A DNA stretch of 26,646 bases from Oscillospiraceae bacterium UBA6370 (GCA_002437735.1 DJRC01000079.1:1-26646), one strand, 5' to 3'. Positions 10,123 to 17,340 are shown, counted from the first letter of the stretch. The notes: generated from the letters alone by a model not told the origin. Numbers and translations: made by a program.

Positions 10123-10911
10123 TTACAGATACCGGCGCAGCAGGATGCCCGTGCGCCCCTTTTTGCTCAGGCCGCCGACCTCGGCGACCTCGAATTTGCC
10201 GAGACCCCGCGCGGAGATGATATCGCCCTGCGCGACGGGAGCGTCGCCCTTGGTGACCTCGCGGTAGTTTTTCTGCACCCGTCCCGCGGCGATCAGCTCC
10301 GCGGCCTTGCCGCGGCTCATGGAAAAGCCCGCGGCGGTCACGGCGTCGAGCCGCAGCGTCGCCACCGTGTCCCGAATTTCCTTGACCCTCTGCTCCGGCA
10401 CGCGCAGCGCATCCGCGCCGATGTCCGTCAGGCGCAGCGCCGTGCGTCCCGCGCCCGTCCAGTTGTCGAGCAGATATTGCGCGACGCCCGCGCTCACAAT
10501 GAGGTCCGCGCTCCCCTCGCTCACGAGGATATCGCCGAGCGTTTCGCGCTCCACGCCGAGCGCCATGAGGCTGCCGAGCAGGTCGCGGTGCGTGGGGTGC
10601 TCGCTCTCGTGCCACGCCGCGCGGAGGAACGCCATCGCGCCGGACGTGTCGGCCTCCTCCTGCCAGTCGGGCAGGAAAAAGAGCATCCGGCGCTCCGCAC
10701 CCTCGTAGCCGCCGAGGAAGGCGAAGCCTTCGTGGATCGCGGCGGCGCGGAGCAGGTCCCGCGCGCCCTGTGCCTCGGCCGGGCTTAAAAACGCCGTGTT
10801 CGCGGGCAGATTCCGCTGTCGGCACTGGTCATATTTATCCAATATGTGCCCTAAAAGCACACGCTCCTCCGCGCTTTTCGCCGCGCGGTCCAGCAAGCTC
10901 CGTCGATCCAT
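10123..10911 (-). CDS. ylmH: YlmH-type RNA-binding protein with C-terminal S4 domain
   Basis: A 262-residue protein with the YlmH layout: an N-terminal alpha/beta part (FLSPAEAQ, FLGGYEGAERRMLFF, HPTHRDLLGSLMALG) and a C-terminal S4 RNA-binding domain (about residues 180-245: LRLDAVTAAGFSMSRGKAAELI, AGRVQKNYREV). B. subtilis YlmH is related to RqcP and has been reported to bind the large ribosomal subunit and take part in ribosome-associated quality control; I carry that role over by homology only. In many Firmicutes ylmH sits in the division cluster near ftsZ and divIVA. Here it stands beside glycogen genes. The ribosome site is weak (GGATGGAAA), and the gene has its own promoter. Confidence 0.88.
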   Translation of the reverse strand: MDRRSLLDRAAKSAEERVLLGHILDKYDQCRQRNLPANTAFLSPAEAQGARDLLRAAAIHEGFAFLGGYEGAERRMLFFLPDWQEEADTSGAMAFLRAAWHESEHPTHRDLLGSLMALGVERETLGDILVSEGSADLIVSAGVAQYLLDNWTGAGRTALRLTDIGADALRVPEQRVKEIRDTVATLRLDAVTAAGFSMSRGKAAELIAAGRVQKNYREVTKGDAPVAQGDIISARGLGKFEVAEVGGLSKKGRTGILLRRYL

Positions 10912-10958
10912 GGTATCGTTTCCATCCGTTATTTTTCAAGTACTATTGGTACAAGGAT

Positions 10959-10987
10959 ATCCTATCACATAACCGGCGCACTTTCAA
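10959..10987 (-). promoter_or_regulatory. Promoter of ylmH (possibly also of DUF896 and the glg genes)
   Basis: On the minus strand TTGAAA (10982-10987) and TAGGAT (10959-10964) are 17 bp apart, and the -10 has a TGn extension. The start would be near 10952, giving a leader of about 40 nt. No later promoter or terminator is obvious until the end of glgP, so this may drive seven genes. Confidence 0.55.
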
Positions 10988-11003
10988 TAGACAGTGTATA
11001 AAA

Positions 11004-11136
11004 CTTCATGCACGAGCACAGCACCGCAAATAGGCGCAAATGCTGACGCATGAAGCTTTTGTGCATCCTTTCCGGTTGCCCCGCAGGGGCGAGGAAAGGG
11101 CACATTTCAATTTTGCTATGCTTTTGCATAGCAAAA
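11004..11136. repeat. Cluster of three strong stem-loops between the Big2 gene and ylmH
   Basis: Three inverted repeats follow one another in this non-coding stretch. The first pairs 11004-11011 with 11048-11055 (CTTCATGC/GCATGAAG), with inner pairing CAGCA/TGCTG. The second pairs GTGC (11061-11064) with GCAC (11100-11103), CCTTTCC with GGAAAGG, and GCCCC with GGGGC (78-82 with 86-90 of that hundred). The third is a perfect 11-bp stem, 11111-11121 with 11126-11136, with a TTTT loop. I recognise no known RNA or repeat family. It could be a palindromic repeat element or a structured 3' end. Confidence 0.6.
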
Positions 11137-11162
11137 ACAGAACGACCCCGAGGGGTCGTTCT
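11131..11162 (-). terminator. Intrinsic terminator of the zinc-ribbon/Big2 gene
   Basis: An 11-bp stem (11139-11149 with 11152-11162, core AACGACCCC/GGGGTCGTT) is followed on the minus strand by CTGTTTTTGC. It lies 10 nt past the stop codon. Confidence 0.8.
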
Positions 11163-11172
11163 CTGTCAGCCT

Positions 11173-11868
11173 TTAATTGTTGATGCGCACCACGCAGCGG
11201 ACCGTGACGCCGCCGACGCTCGCCGTCACGTTGGCCGTGCCGGCCTTGACCGGCTTGAGCTTGCCGTCCGTGCTGACCGTCACCACAGAGGTGTCCTCGC
11301 TCGACCAGGTCGCCGCCGCGTCGGTTCCGCGCAGAATGAGCTGAATGGAATCGTTCATTCCGATCGTGCAGTCAAAGCGGCCTTCTGCGTCCTTCTTCAG
11401 CGTCGTGCCGACGTTCGTCCCGACCGTCAGCACCGAGGGATCGACCGTGGGCGTCGCCGGCTCCGGGTCCACCACCGGCGGGGCAGGCTCGTCGGGCGTG
11501 ACCGCGGGGTCATCGGGCGTTTCGATGGGATCAATCGGCGTATCCGATGGATCGTCCGTCGCCGGATTGTCCGTCGCGGGATCGACCGGCGCGGGGTCGA
11601 CGTTCTCCACATCGTTCGCGCGGTCCTCCTGAATTTTCTCCATGAATTTGCCGCCGAAGAGATACCACGAAAGGACGACCAGCACCACCAGCAGCACCGC
11701 GATGAGCGGTCCGCGGGCGGAGTGCGTGTGCTTTCGTTCCGCGACGTGATGCCTGCCTTTGCGCTTGGCGGCCGCCTTGCGCGGACGGTCCTCCTCTTCG
11801 CAGAAGGGACAGCGGCGATAGCTTGAGGAATACTTTTCTCCGCAGACGGGGCATTTGATGAGGTCCAT
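11173..11868 (-). CDS. Zinc-ribbon membrane protein with extracellular Big2-like domain
   Basis: A 231-residue protein of unusual build. Residues 6-23 hold two CxxC pairs (CPVC and CPFC), a zinc ribbon. A basic, His-rich linker follows, then one transmembrane helix (about 54-72, LIAVLLVVLVVLSWYLF). Next is a Pro/Asp/Glu-rich low-complexity spacer of about 60 residues with repeated DPAT/DDP units. The C-terminus is a bacterial Ig-like (Big2) domain (about 150-228: TWSSEDTSVVTVSTDGKL, GTANVTASVGGVTV). I infer a cytoplasmic zinc ribbon and an external Ig domain held off the membrane by the spacer. I do not know its function. The ATG at 11866-11868 has GGGAGGA 8 nt upstream. A GTG seven codons earlier lies before that site and was rejected. 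It is monocistronic and divergent from udk. Confidence 0.8.
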   Translation of the reverse strand: MDLIKCPVCGEKYSSSYRRCPFCEEEDRPRKAAAKRKGRHHVAERKHTHSARGPLIAVLLVVLVVLSWYLFGGKFMEKIQEDRANDVENVDPAPVDPATDNPATDDPSDTPIDPIETPDDPAVTPDEPAPPVVDPEPATPTVDPSVLTVGTNVGTTLKKDAEGRFDCTIGMNDSIQLILRGTDAAATWSSEDTSVVTVSTDGKLKPVKAGTANVTASVGGVTVRCVVRINN

Positions 11869-11923
11869 ACATTTTCCTCCCGAGAACACGGACGCGGAGC
11901 GTCCGCGTGAAAAACTTATTTAC

Positions 11924-11952
11924 ATAATACTTTCTTTTTGCCCCGCCGTCAA
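11924..11952 (-). promoter_or_regulatory. Promoter of the zinc-ribbon/Big2 gene
   Basis: The minus strand has TTGACG (11947-11952) and TATTAT (11924-11929) separated by 17 bp. The start would be near 11917. The leader then contains a 7-bp hairpin (ACGCGGA/TCCGCGT, within 11890-11908) before the ribosome site. Confidence 0.7.
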
Positions 11953-12002
11953 CCGTTCTTCCCTTTTTTCGAGGAAATTTTTTCGCCGGCGGGCGATCGC
12001 CC

Positions 12003-12031
12003 TTGCAATTTGCCGCCGCGCTTTTTATAAT
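12003..12031 (+). promoter_or_regulatory. Promoter of udk
   Basis: TTGCAA (12003-12008) and a perfect TATAAT (12026-12031) are 17 bp apart, with the start near 12038. A perfect 12-bp palindrome, GGGCGATCGCCC (11991-12002), abuts the -35 and could be an operator. The promoter is back to back with that of the Big2 gene. Confidence 0.75.
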
Positions 12032-12071
12032 AGAGACAGACAAGCGAACAACGGGGGAGGATATCACGCCT

Positions 12072-12692
12072 ATGAGCACCATTTTCATCGGCATCGCCGG
12101 CGGCACCGGCTCCGGCAAGACCACGCTCACGCGCCATCTCAAGGAGCATTTCGGCGACGCCGTCACCGTCATCGGACACGACAGCTACTATAAGCGGCAG
12201 GACGGCAAGACCTACGAGGAGCGCTCCAAGGTCAACTATGACCATCCCGACGCCTTTGAAACGAGCCTGCTCGTCGAGCATCTCAAGGCGCTCAAGGCGG
12301 GCCGCAGCATCCAGTGCCCCGTCTACTCCTATGTGGACCACAACCGCACGGACGAGACCGTCGAGGTCTTCCCCACCAAGGTCATCATCGTCGAGGGCAT
12401 CCTCATTTTCCAGGACCCGACCCTGCGCGATATGTTCGACATCAAGATTTTCGTCGAGACCGACGCCGACGTGCGTATCCTGCGCCGCGCCCTGCGCGAC
12501 ATCCGCGACCGTGGCCGCACGCTCGAGAGCGTCATCACGCAGTACCTTACGACCGTCAAGCCCATGCACGAGCAGTACGTCGAGCCGAGCCGCAAGTACG
12601 CGGACATCATCGTGCTCGAGGGCGGGCACAACCTCGTCGCGCTCGACATGATCATGCAGCGCATCGCCAATCACATCGCGAGCGAGGACTGA
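12072..12692 (+). CDS. udk: Uridine/cytidine kinase
   Basis: A 206-residue P-loop kinase that phosphorylates uridine and cytidine to UMP and CMP in pyrimidine salvage. Walker A is GGTGSGKTT (10-18). HDSYYK and the YDHPDAF segment bind the nucleoside, and VEGILIF plus RRALRDIRDRGR form the acceptor and lid regions. Length is close to E. coli and Bacillus Udk (about 211-213). The start at 12072 has GGGGGAGG about 11 nt upstream. A longer in-frame reading from 12003 covers the promoter and is not a gene start. It is transcribed alone and ends at a strong terminator shared with the converging transporter genes. Confidence 0.96.
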   Translation: MSTIFIGIAGGTGSGKTTLTRHLKEHFGDAVTVIGHDSYYKRQDGKTYEERSKVNYDHPDAFETSLLVEHLKALKAGRSIQCPVYSYVDHNRTDETVEVFPTKVIIVEGILIFQDPTLRDMFDIKIFVETDADVRILRRALRDIRDRGRTLESVITQYLTTVKPMHEQYVEPSRKYADIIVLEGGHNLVALDMIMQRIANHIASED

Positions 12693-12706
12693 GCAAGGCA
12701 CACAGC

Positions 12707-12740
12707 AAAAAAAGCAGCCGGCCGGCTGCTTTTTCTTTTT
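12707..12740. terminator. Bidirectional terminator between udk and the chromate transporter genes
   Basis: A perfect 18-bp palindrome AGCAGCCGG/CCGGCTGCT (12713-12730) has an A-run on its left and TTTTTCTTTTT on its right, so it can end transcripts from both sides. It lies between the two converging stop codons. Confidence 0.85.
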
Positions 12741-12744
12741 GCAT

Positions 12745-13305
12745 TTATGCGCCCGCGAAGCGGAACACCACGCCCACGAGGGCGGAGAGGCCGATGAACA
12801 CGATGGGGTGCCAGTTCTTCGTCTGCTTGACCCAGCGCGTGAGCACGAGCAGCACGGCGGCAAGGATGATCCCCTGCCAGAAAAGCACGCCGCCGGTGAG
12901 CCAGAAGGTCTCCTGCACCACGACAAGTCCCGCCGCCGTGATGAGCGCGGTGGACGCGGGACGCAGGCCGTAGAACGCGCCCGCGACGTACTTGCTGTCG
13001 CGGAACGCCTGCAGGAAGGCCGCGACGATGAGGATCACGATGACGCTCGGCACAATGAGGCCGACGGTCGCCGTCACCGCGCCGGGCACGCCCTTGGCCA
13101 GGAAGCCGACGTAGGTCGCCATGTTGACGCCGATGGGGCCGGGGGTGGACTCGGACACGGCGATCATGTCCGCGAGCTGCGCGCGGGTGAACCAGCCGGT
13201 CTTATCCGCCATATCGTAGAGGAACGGAAGCGTGGCCATGCCGCCGCCGATGGCGAAAAGGCCGGTCTTGAAAAATTCCCAGAAGAGCTGTAAATAGAGC
13301 ATCAT
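12745..13305 (-). CDS. Chromate transporter (CHR/ChrA family), second half-size subunit
   Basis: A 186-residue membrane protein equal to one half of ChrA. FKTGLFAIGGGMATLPFL and the STPGPIGVNMATYVGF motif are the hallmarks of the family, and hydrophobic segments fill the rest. Half-size CHR proteins normally come as adjacent pairs and work together; this one overlaps its partner by four bases (start ATG 13303-13305, ATGATG) and a second Met follows immediately. Substrates of CHR proteins without a chrB-type regulator are often untested. Chromate efflux is the family name, not something the sequence proves. It is the last gene of the birA operon. Confidence 0.9.
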   Translation of the reverse strand: MMLYLQLFWEFFKTGLFAIGGGMATLPFLYDMADKTGWFTRAQLADMIAVSESTPGPIGVNMATYVGFLAKGVPGAVTATVGLIVPSVIVILIVAAFLQAFRDSKYVAGAFYGLRPASTALITAAGLVVVQETFWLTGGVLFWQGIILAAVLLVLTRWVKQTKNWHPIVFIGLSALVGVVFRFAGA

Positions 13306-13856
13306 TCCGCCTCACCGCCTTTCCTGAGCGCAGCCTGCAGCACAATGCCGCTGACCGCCGCGAACAGCACGAAGATCACCGGCGAGAGGTCGGTGAGCAG
13401 CGACGCGAGCAGAATGACCGCGTAGAGCGCCAGCGTCCTTTTATCGACGACGGACTTCTTCCACAGCTTCACCACCGCGTTGAAGATCAGCACGCACACG
13501 CACACGCGGATGCCCGCGAAGGCGTTCCTGACCCACGCGACCTCGGCAAAGGTCGTGATGACGCCGGCGAGAAGCGAAATGATGATGAGCGAGGGGAACA
13601 CGACGCCGAGCGTCGCGACCACGCCGCCGACATTGCCCAGCACCTTGCGTCCTGCGAAGGTCGCGGTGTTCACCGCGATGACACCCGGGGTACACTGACC
13701 GATGGCGAACCAGTCCGCCAGCTCCTCCTCCGTCGCCCAGCCCTTATTCTCCACGACCTCGCGCTGCAAAATGGGCAGCATCGCGTAGCCGCCGCCGAAG
13801 GTCATCACACCGACCTTGGCGAAGGTATAAAACAGTTCCCAGAGTCTCTTTGCCAT
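13302..13856 (-). CDS. Chromate transporter (CHR/ChrA family), first half-size subunit
   Basis: A 184-residue membrane protein homologous to its neighbour. KVGVMTFGGGYAMLPIL and CTPGVIAVNTATFAG match the GGG and TPG motifs of the CHR family. Five or six hydrophobic stretches are visible (for example 75-100, 110-128, 140-178). Its start lies 12 nt after the birA stop, with an AAGGAGA site in the gap, and its stop overlaps the partner's start. Together the two halves give the full-size antiparallel transporter. Linkage to birA is probably co-transcription only; I see no reason to connect it with biotin. Confidence 0.9.
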   Translation of the reverse strand: MAKRLWELFYTFAKVGVMTFGGGYAMLPILQREVVENKGWATEEELADWFAIGQCTPGVIAVNTATFAGRKVLGNVGGVVATLGVVFPSLIIISLLAGVITTFAEVAWVRNAFAGIRVCVCVLIFNAVVKLWKKSVVDKRTLALYAVILLASLLTDLSPVIFVLFAAVSGIVLQAALRKGGEAE

Positions 13857-13868
13857 AGCGTCTCCTTT

Positions 13869-14870
13869 TTATTCCACATAGCCGTATAAACCGCGCACGG
13901 AGACCTCCCCCGTGCGGATGGTCTCGACCGTTCCGTCCGCGCGGCGCACGACAAGGCCGAACTGATCGTCCACGTCCAGCGCCGTGACCTTCTCCTTTAC
14001 ATCCTGCCACAAAAGCTGCACCTCGCGTCCGAGCGTCAGGCAGTCGCGGCGGTAGGCCGTGAGGTAGGACGCCGTGTCGCCGCTTTGCAGCGCGGCGTAG
14101 AGCTTGTCAAGCTCCTCGATGAGCGCGGCGGCCAGCGCCGCGCGCTGCACGCGCTTCCCGGTCTCGAGATAGAGCGAGGTCGCCACATCGCGGAGCTCCG
14201 GCGGGAAGTCCTCGAGCGCGTTGTTGCAGTTGACGCCGATGCCGATGACGGCGTATTGCAGCGCGCCGCTCTCGCCCTCGAGCGACAACTCGGTGAGCGT
14301 GCCGCTGAGCTTCTTGCCGTTCAAGACAAGATCGTTCGTCCACTTGATCTGCGGCCGCACGCCACAGGTGCGTTCCACCGCATCGCAGGCCGCCACCGCG
14401 CCGAGCGCCGTGAGGGGCAATATCTTCTCCGGCGTGAGCTGCGGGCGCAGCAGCGCGGACAGATACACGCCGCGCCCCGGGCCGCTGGAGAAGCTGCGGC
14501 CGCGCCGTCCACGGCCCGCGGTCTGCTCGTCGGCCACGGCCACCGCGCCGTCCGGCGCGCCCGTCGCGGCGGCGCGCTTGAGAAAGCTGTTCGTGGAGTC
14601 CACGCTCTCAAAGCACTCGAGCGTGCGCCCGACGGTTTTCGTCCCGCCGAGACGGCGGCGCAGCTCGCGCTCGCTGAGCACGTCCGGCGAATCGGCCAGC
14701 CGATAGCCCAGTCCCGTCTGCGCCTCGATGGTGTAGCCGTCGCGCCGCAGGGCGCCGACCGCCTTCCACACCGCCGCGCGGGAGATGCCGAGCTGCGAGG
14801 AGATATCCTCGCCGGAGACGAAAGCTCCCGCCTGCGCGCTGAGCAGCGCAAAAATTTTTTCCTTACTCAC
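13869..14870 (-). CDS. birA: Bifunctional biotin-[acetyl-CoA-carboxylase] ligase / biotin operon repressor
   Basis: A 333-residue protein of the long, DNA-binding type. Residues 1-65 form a winged helix (SSQLGISRAAVWKAVGALRRDGY, GLGYRL). The ligase domain has the biotinyl-AMP loop GRGRRGRSF, KWTNDLVLNGKKLSGTLTE, and IGIGVNCNN. A small C-terminal SH3-like domain (about 285-333) closes it. It activates biotin with ATP and attaches it to carboxylase carrier proteins; the N-terminal domain lets homologues repress biotin genes. It starts with GTG (14868-14870) after an AGGAGG site about 11 nt upstream; the only nearby ATG is out of frame and stops at once. It heads an operon with the two CHR genes. 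Confidence 0.95.
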   Translation of the reverse strand: MSKEKIFALLSAQAGAFVSGEDISSQLGISRAAVWKAVGALRRDGYTIEAQTGLGYRLADSPDVLSERELRRRLGGTKTVGRTLECFESVDSTNSFLKRAAATGAPDGAVAVADEQTAGRGRRGRSFSSGPGRGVYLSALLRPQLTPEKILPLTALGAVAACDAVERTCGVRPQIKWTNDLVLNGKKLSGTLTELSLEGESGALQYAVIGIGVNCNNALEDFPPELRDVATSLYLETGKRVQRAALAAALIEELDKLYAALQSGDTASYLTAYRRDCLTLGREVQLLWQDVKEKVTALDVDDQFGLVVRRADGTVETIRTGEVSVRGLYGYVE

Positions 14871-14920
14871 CGTCTCGCCCGCCTCCTGCTCATTTCCTGA
14901 AATTTGTAACCGTTTTGTTG

Positions 14921-14949
14921 TTGACGAACGGCGCCGAAGAACCTACAAT
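14921..14949 (+). promoter_or_regulatory. Promoter of the MBOAT/SGNH operon
   Basis: TTGACG (14921-14926) and TACAAT (14944-14949) are 17 bp apart, with the start near 14956 and a leader of about 91 nt. The promoter lies inside the 5' leader of the opposing birA transcript. Confidence 0.65.
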
Positions 14950-14978
14950 AGGATGATACGGCCGCCGACAGTGCGGAT

Positions 14979-15007
14979 ATTGTAGCACGCATTCCGCCGT
15001 TTGTAAA
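14979..15007 (-). promoter_or_regulatory. Promoter of the birA operon
   Basis: On the minus strand TTTACA (15002-15007) and TACAAT (14979-14984) are 17 bp apart, with the start near 14972. The -35 is inside TTGTAAACC (15001-15009, plus strand), which equals one half of the classical BirA operator; an imperfect copy TTGTAACC is at 14904-14911. No inverted partner at the usual spacing was found, so autoregulation is only a possibility. Confidence 0.6.
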
Positions 15008-15046
15008 CCTCTCTTCCTTTTTCATTTTACTGTAGGAGCATCCACC

Positions 15047-16438
15047 GTGAGCTTTTCGACCTTACCGTTTCTCTTTTATTTTCTGCCCGCCTTTCTGGCG
15101 GTATACTATATCGTCCCCGCCCGCTTCCGCAACGCCGTGCTCGCGCTGGGGAGCCTGCTCTTCTACTGGCTCGGCGCGGGTACGGGCGCGCTTCTCGTGC
15201 TGCTTGCGCTCATCCTCGTCAACTTCGCCGCGGGGCGGCTGATCGAGGACGCGCACGGCGATGAGCGGCGCGCCTGGTTTGTGCTCGCGCTCGCGTGCGA
15301 CGTGGGCAGTCTTTTCTATTTCAAGTACATGGGTTGGTTTCTGGAAAATTTGGGCAGACTGACGAATACCGACTTTTCCTTTTTCCGCGTCGCCCTGCCG
15401 CTCGGCGTGAGCTTCTATGTGTTCCAAAGTATCGCCTACGTCGCGGACGTCTACCGCGGCGACGCCGAGGCCGAGCGCAGCCTTTTGGACTATGCCGCCT
15501 TTCAGGCGATGTTCCCCCAGCTTACGATGGGTCCCATCCTGCGCCTGCGCGATGTGAGCGCGGAGCTGCACACGAAGCGTCCCTTCTCCCGCGCTGCGGT
15601 CGAGGGCGGCTTTTCGCTCTTCGTGGTCGGACTTGGCTGCAAGGTCATCCTTGCCGACCAGCTCGCCTCGCTTTGGACGGCGCTCGAGCGCATCGGCTTT
15701 GCCTATCTTTCCGCGCCGCTGGCGTGGTTCGGCGCGGCGGGCTACAGTTTGCAGCTTTACTATGACTTCGCGGGCTACTCGCTCATGGCGATGGGACTTG
15801 CCCGTATGCTCGGCTTTGTGATCCCGCGCAATTTCGACCTGCCCTACTGCTCGCGCTCCATCTCCGAATTCTGGCGGCGCTGGCACATCACGCTCGGCAC
15901 CTGGTTCCGCGACTACCTCTACATCCCGCTCGGCGGCAGCCGGAACGGCAAGCGCCGGCTTCTTCTGAGCCTGTTCGCCGTGTGGACGCTCACGGGCCTC
16001 TGGCACGGCGCGGCGTGGAATTTCGTCCTGTGGGGTCTCGTGCTCTTCGTGTTCATCGCGCTGGAAAAGTTTTGCATCGGCGGCTTTTTAGAGCGTCATC
16101 GCTTCCTCGCGCGTCTCTATTTTCTCTTCCTCATCCCGCAGACGTGGGTGGTGTTCCGCATCTCCGACCTCGGCGAGCTGAGGAACTACTTCTCCCGTCT
16201 CTATCCCTTCCTCAGCAGCGGCGAGAGCGTGTTTGCCGGCGACCTTCTGCGCCAGCTCAAGAGCTACTGGTGGCTCTTTGCTCTCGGTATTCTTCTCGCT
16301 ACGCCGTGGCCGCGCCGCTTCTATGAAAAATACCGCGCGACGCCGCTCGTCTGGCTGCCGCTGTTCGCGGTGTTCTGGCTGTGCCTCTATCTCATCGCGA
16401 CCGGCACGGGCAACCCGTTCCTCTACGCCCGCTTCTGA
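15047..16438 (+). CDS. MBOAT family membrane O-acyltransferase (AlgI/DltB-like)
   Basis: A 463-residue polytopic membrane protein. The core signature RRWHITLGTWFRDYLYIPLGG (from about 277; His280) and the second histidine in TLTGLWHGAAWNFVLWG (His320) are the conserved MBOAT residues. Hydrophobic helices cover most of the rest, with YYDFAGYSLMAMGLARMLG just before the core. Such proteins move acyl groups, usually acetyl, across the membrane to polysaccharides, teichoic acids or peptidoglycan. It starts with GTG at 15047, preceded by AGGAG 8 nt upstream. A secreted SGNH partner begins 23 nt downstream, as in other envelope O-acylation systems. The acceptor polymer is unknown; no dltA or dltC carrier genes are nearby, which argues against the teichoic acid D-alanylation pathway. 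Confidence 0.92.
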   Translation: MSFSTLPFLFYFLPAFLAVYYIVPARFRNAVLALGSLLFYWLGAGTGALLVLLALILVNFAAGRLIEDAHGDERRAWFVLALACDVGSLFYFKYMGWFLENLGRLTNTDFSFFRVALPLGVSFYVFQSIAYVADVYRGDAEAERSLLDYAAFQAMFPQLTMGPILRLRDVSAELHTKRPFSRAAVEGGFSLFVVGLGCKVILADQLASLWTALERIGFAYLSAPLAWFGAAGYSLQLYYDFAGYSLMAMGLARMLGFVIPRNFDLPYCSRSISEFWRRWHITLGTWFRDYLYIPLGGSRNGKRRLLLSLFAVWTLTGLWHGAAWNFVLWGLVLFVFIALEKFCIGGFLERHRFLARLYFLFLIPQTWVVFRISDLGELRNYFSRLYPFLSSGESVFAGDLLRQLKSYWWLFALGILLATPWPRRFYEKYRATPLVWLPLFAVFWLCLYLIATGTGNPFLYARF

Positions 16439-16461
16439 ATTTTCCCGAAGGAGGTCATTCC

Positions 16462-17334
16462 ATGTCCCACTTTTCTCCCCTGCTGTGGCTGTGCGCGGTG
16501 AGCGCCGCGGCGCTCAATTCCTTCACCGCGCTCGACCCCACCGGCGCTTACAAGCAGTACCTCGACGCGCTGGGTGAGAACACGCCCGCCATCGCCGCCT
16601 TTTTTGATGCCGCCGAAAGCGGCGTCTTCCCATGGACGATACCTGGTGTGTCCGAGTCGATCCCAAGCCCCGTGCCCGATCTTCTGCCCCAGCCGCCCGA
16701 GGTGGTCGACCCGGTGATCTCCGACGAGCCGGAGGAGCCGGTCAGCCAATTTACCACGGTGGACGCAAGCTATTTTGACGACGCGCTTTTTATCGGCGAC
16801 TCGCACACCGACGGCTTCCACGACTATGCGGGGCTGAGCAACGCGACCTACTTCACCAAAAACGGCCTAACGGTAAAGGACGCCACGGAAAAGAGCTTCA
16901 TTGAGCTGGACGGCAAAAAGGTCACGCTCGCCGAGGCGCTCGGCACGAGACAGTTCGGCAAGGTCTATATCCTCCTCGGCATCAACGAGATCGGCGCTTA
17001 CACCGCCGCGGACTGGGCGGCTCAGTACAAAACGCTGCTCGACCTCGTGCGTGAAAAGCAGCCCGACGCGGTCATTTTCATCCAGTCCATCTTCCACACT
17101 ACACAGAAGAAGTCGGATAGCTCCTACTTCAAAAACGAGGTCATCAACGAGCGCAACGCCGCCATCGCGCAGCTGGCGGACGGCAAAACGGTCTTCTACC
17201 TCGATCTCAATCCGCTCTTCGACGACGAGAACGGCGCGCTGCGCGCCGACTACTCCGGCGACGGCGTTCACGTCCGCGCGCCCTACTATGTGCAATGGCG
17301 CGATCATCTCTATCAGTTCGGCGTGGTCAAATAA
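16462..17334 (+). CDS. SGNH/GDSL hydrolase-like secreted partner of the MBOAT protein
   Basis: A 290-residue protein with a short hydrophobic N-terminus (about 6-18) that may be a signal peptide or anchor. A Pro-rich linker (about 65-95) follows, then an SGNH domain: block I FIGDSHTDG with Ser114, block III GINEIG with Asn175, and block V DGVH with Asp267 and His270. Lengths and order fit the family, so the catalytic residues appear intact. Known MBOAT partners of this fold (for example PatB, AlgX-like proteins) transfer the acyl group to a polymer outside the cell; I infer that role over a free esterase because of the operon. The start at 16462 has GGAGG 8 nt upstream. Confidence 0.85.
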   Translation: MSHFSPLLWLCAVSAAALNSFTALDPTGAYKQYLDALGENTPAIAAFFDAAESGVFPWTIPGVSESIPSPVPDLLPQPPEVVDPVISDEPEEPVSQFTTVDASYFDDALFIGDSHTDGFHDYAGLSNATYFTKNGLTVKDATEKSFIELDGKKVTLAEALGTRQFGKVYILLGINEIGAYTAADWAAQYKTLLDLVREKQPDAVIFIQSIFHTTQKKSDSSYFKNEVINERNAAIAQLADGKTVFYLDLNPLFDDENGALRADYSGDGVHVRAPYYVQWRDHLYQFGVVK

Positions 17335-17340
17335 CGTAAA

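Noticed and set aside
11089..11103. The hairpin cluster as a CRISPR array.
   Set aside because: The stems differ in sequence and there are no regularly spaced direct repeats.
15001..15045. A full BirA operator starting at TTGTAAACC (15001-15009).
   Set aside because: The sequence 14-16 nt downstream matches the required inverted half at only about five of nine positions; kept only as a half-site remark.
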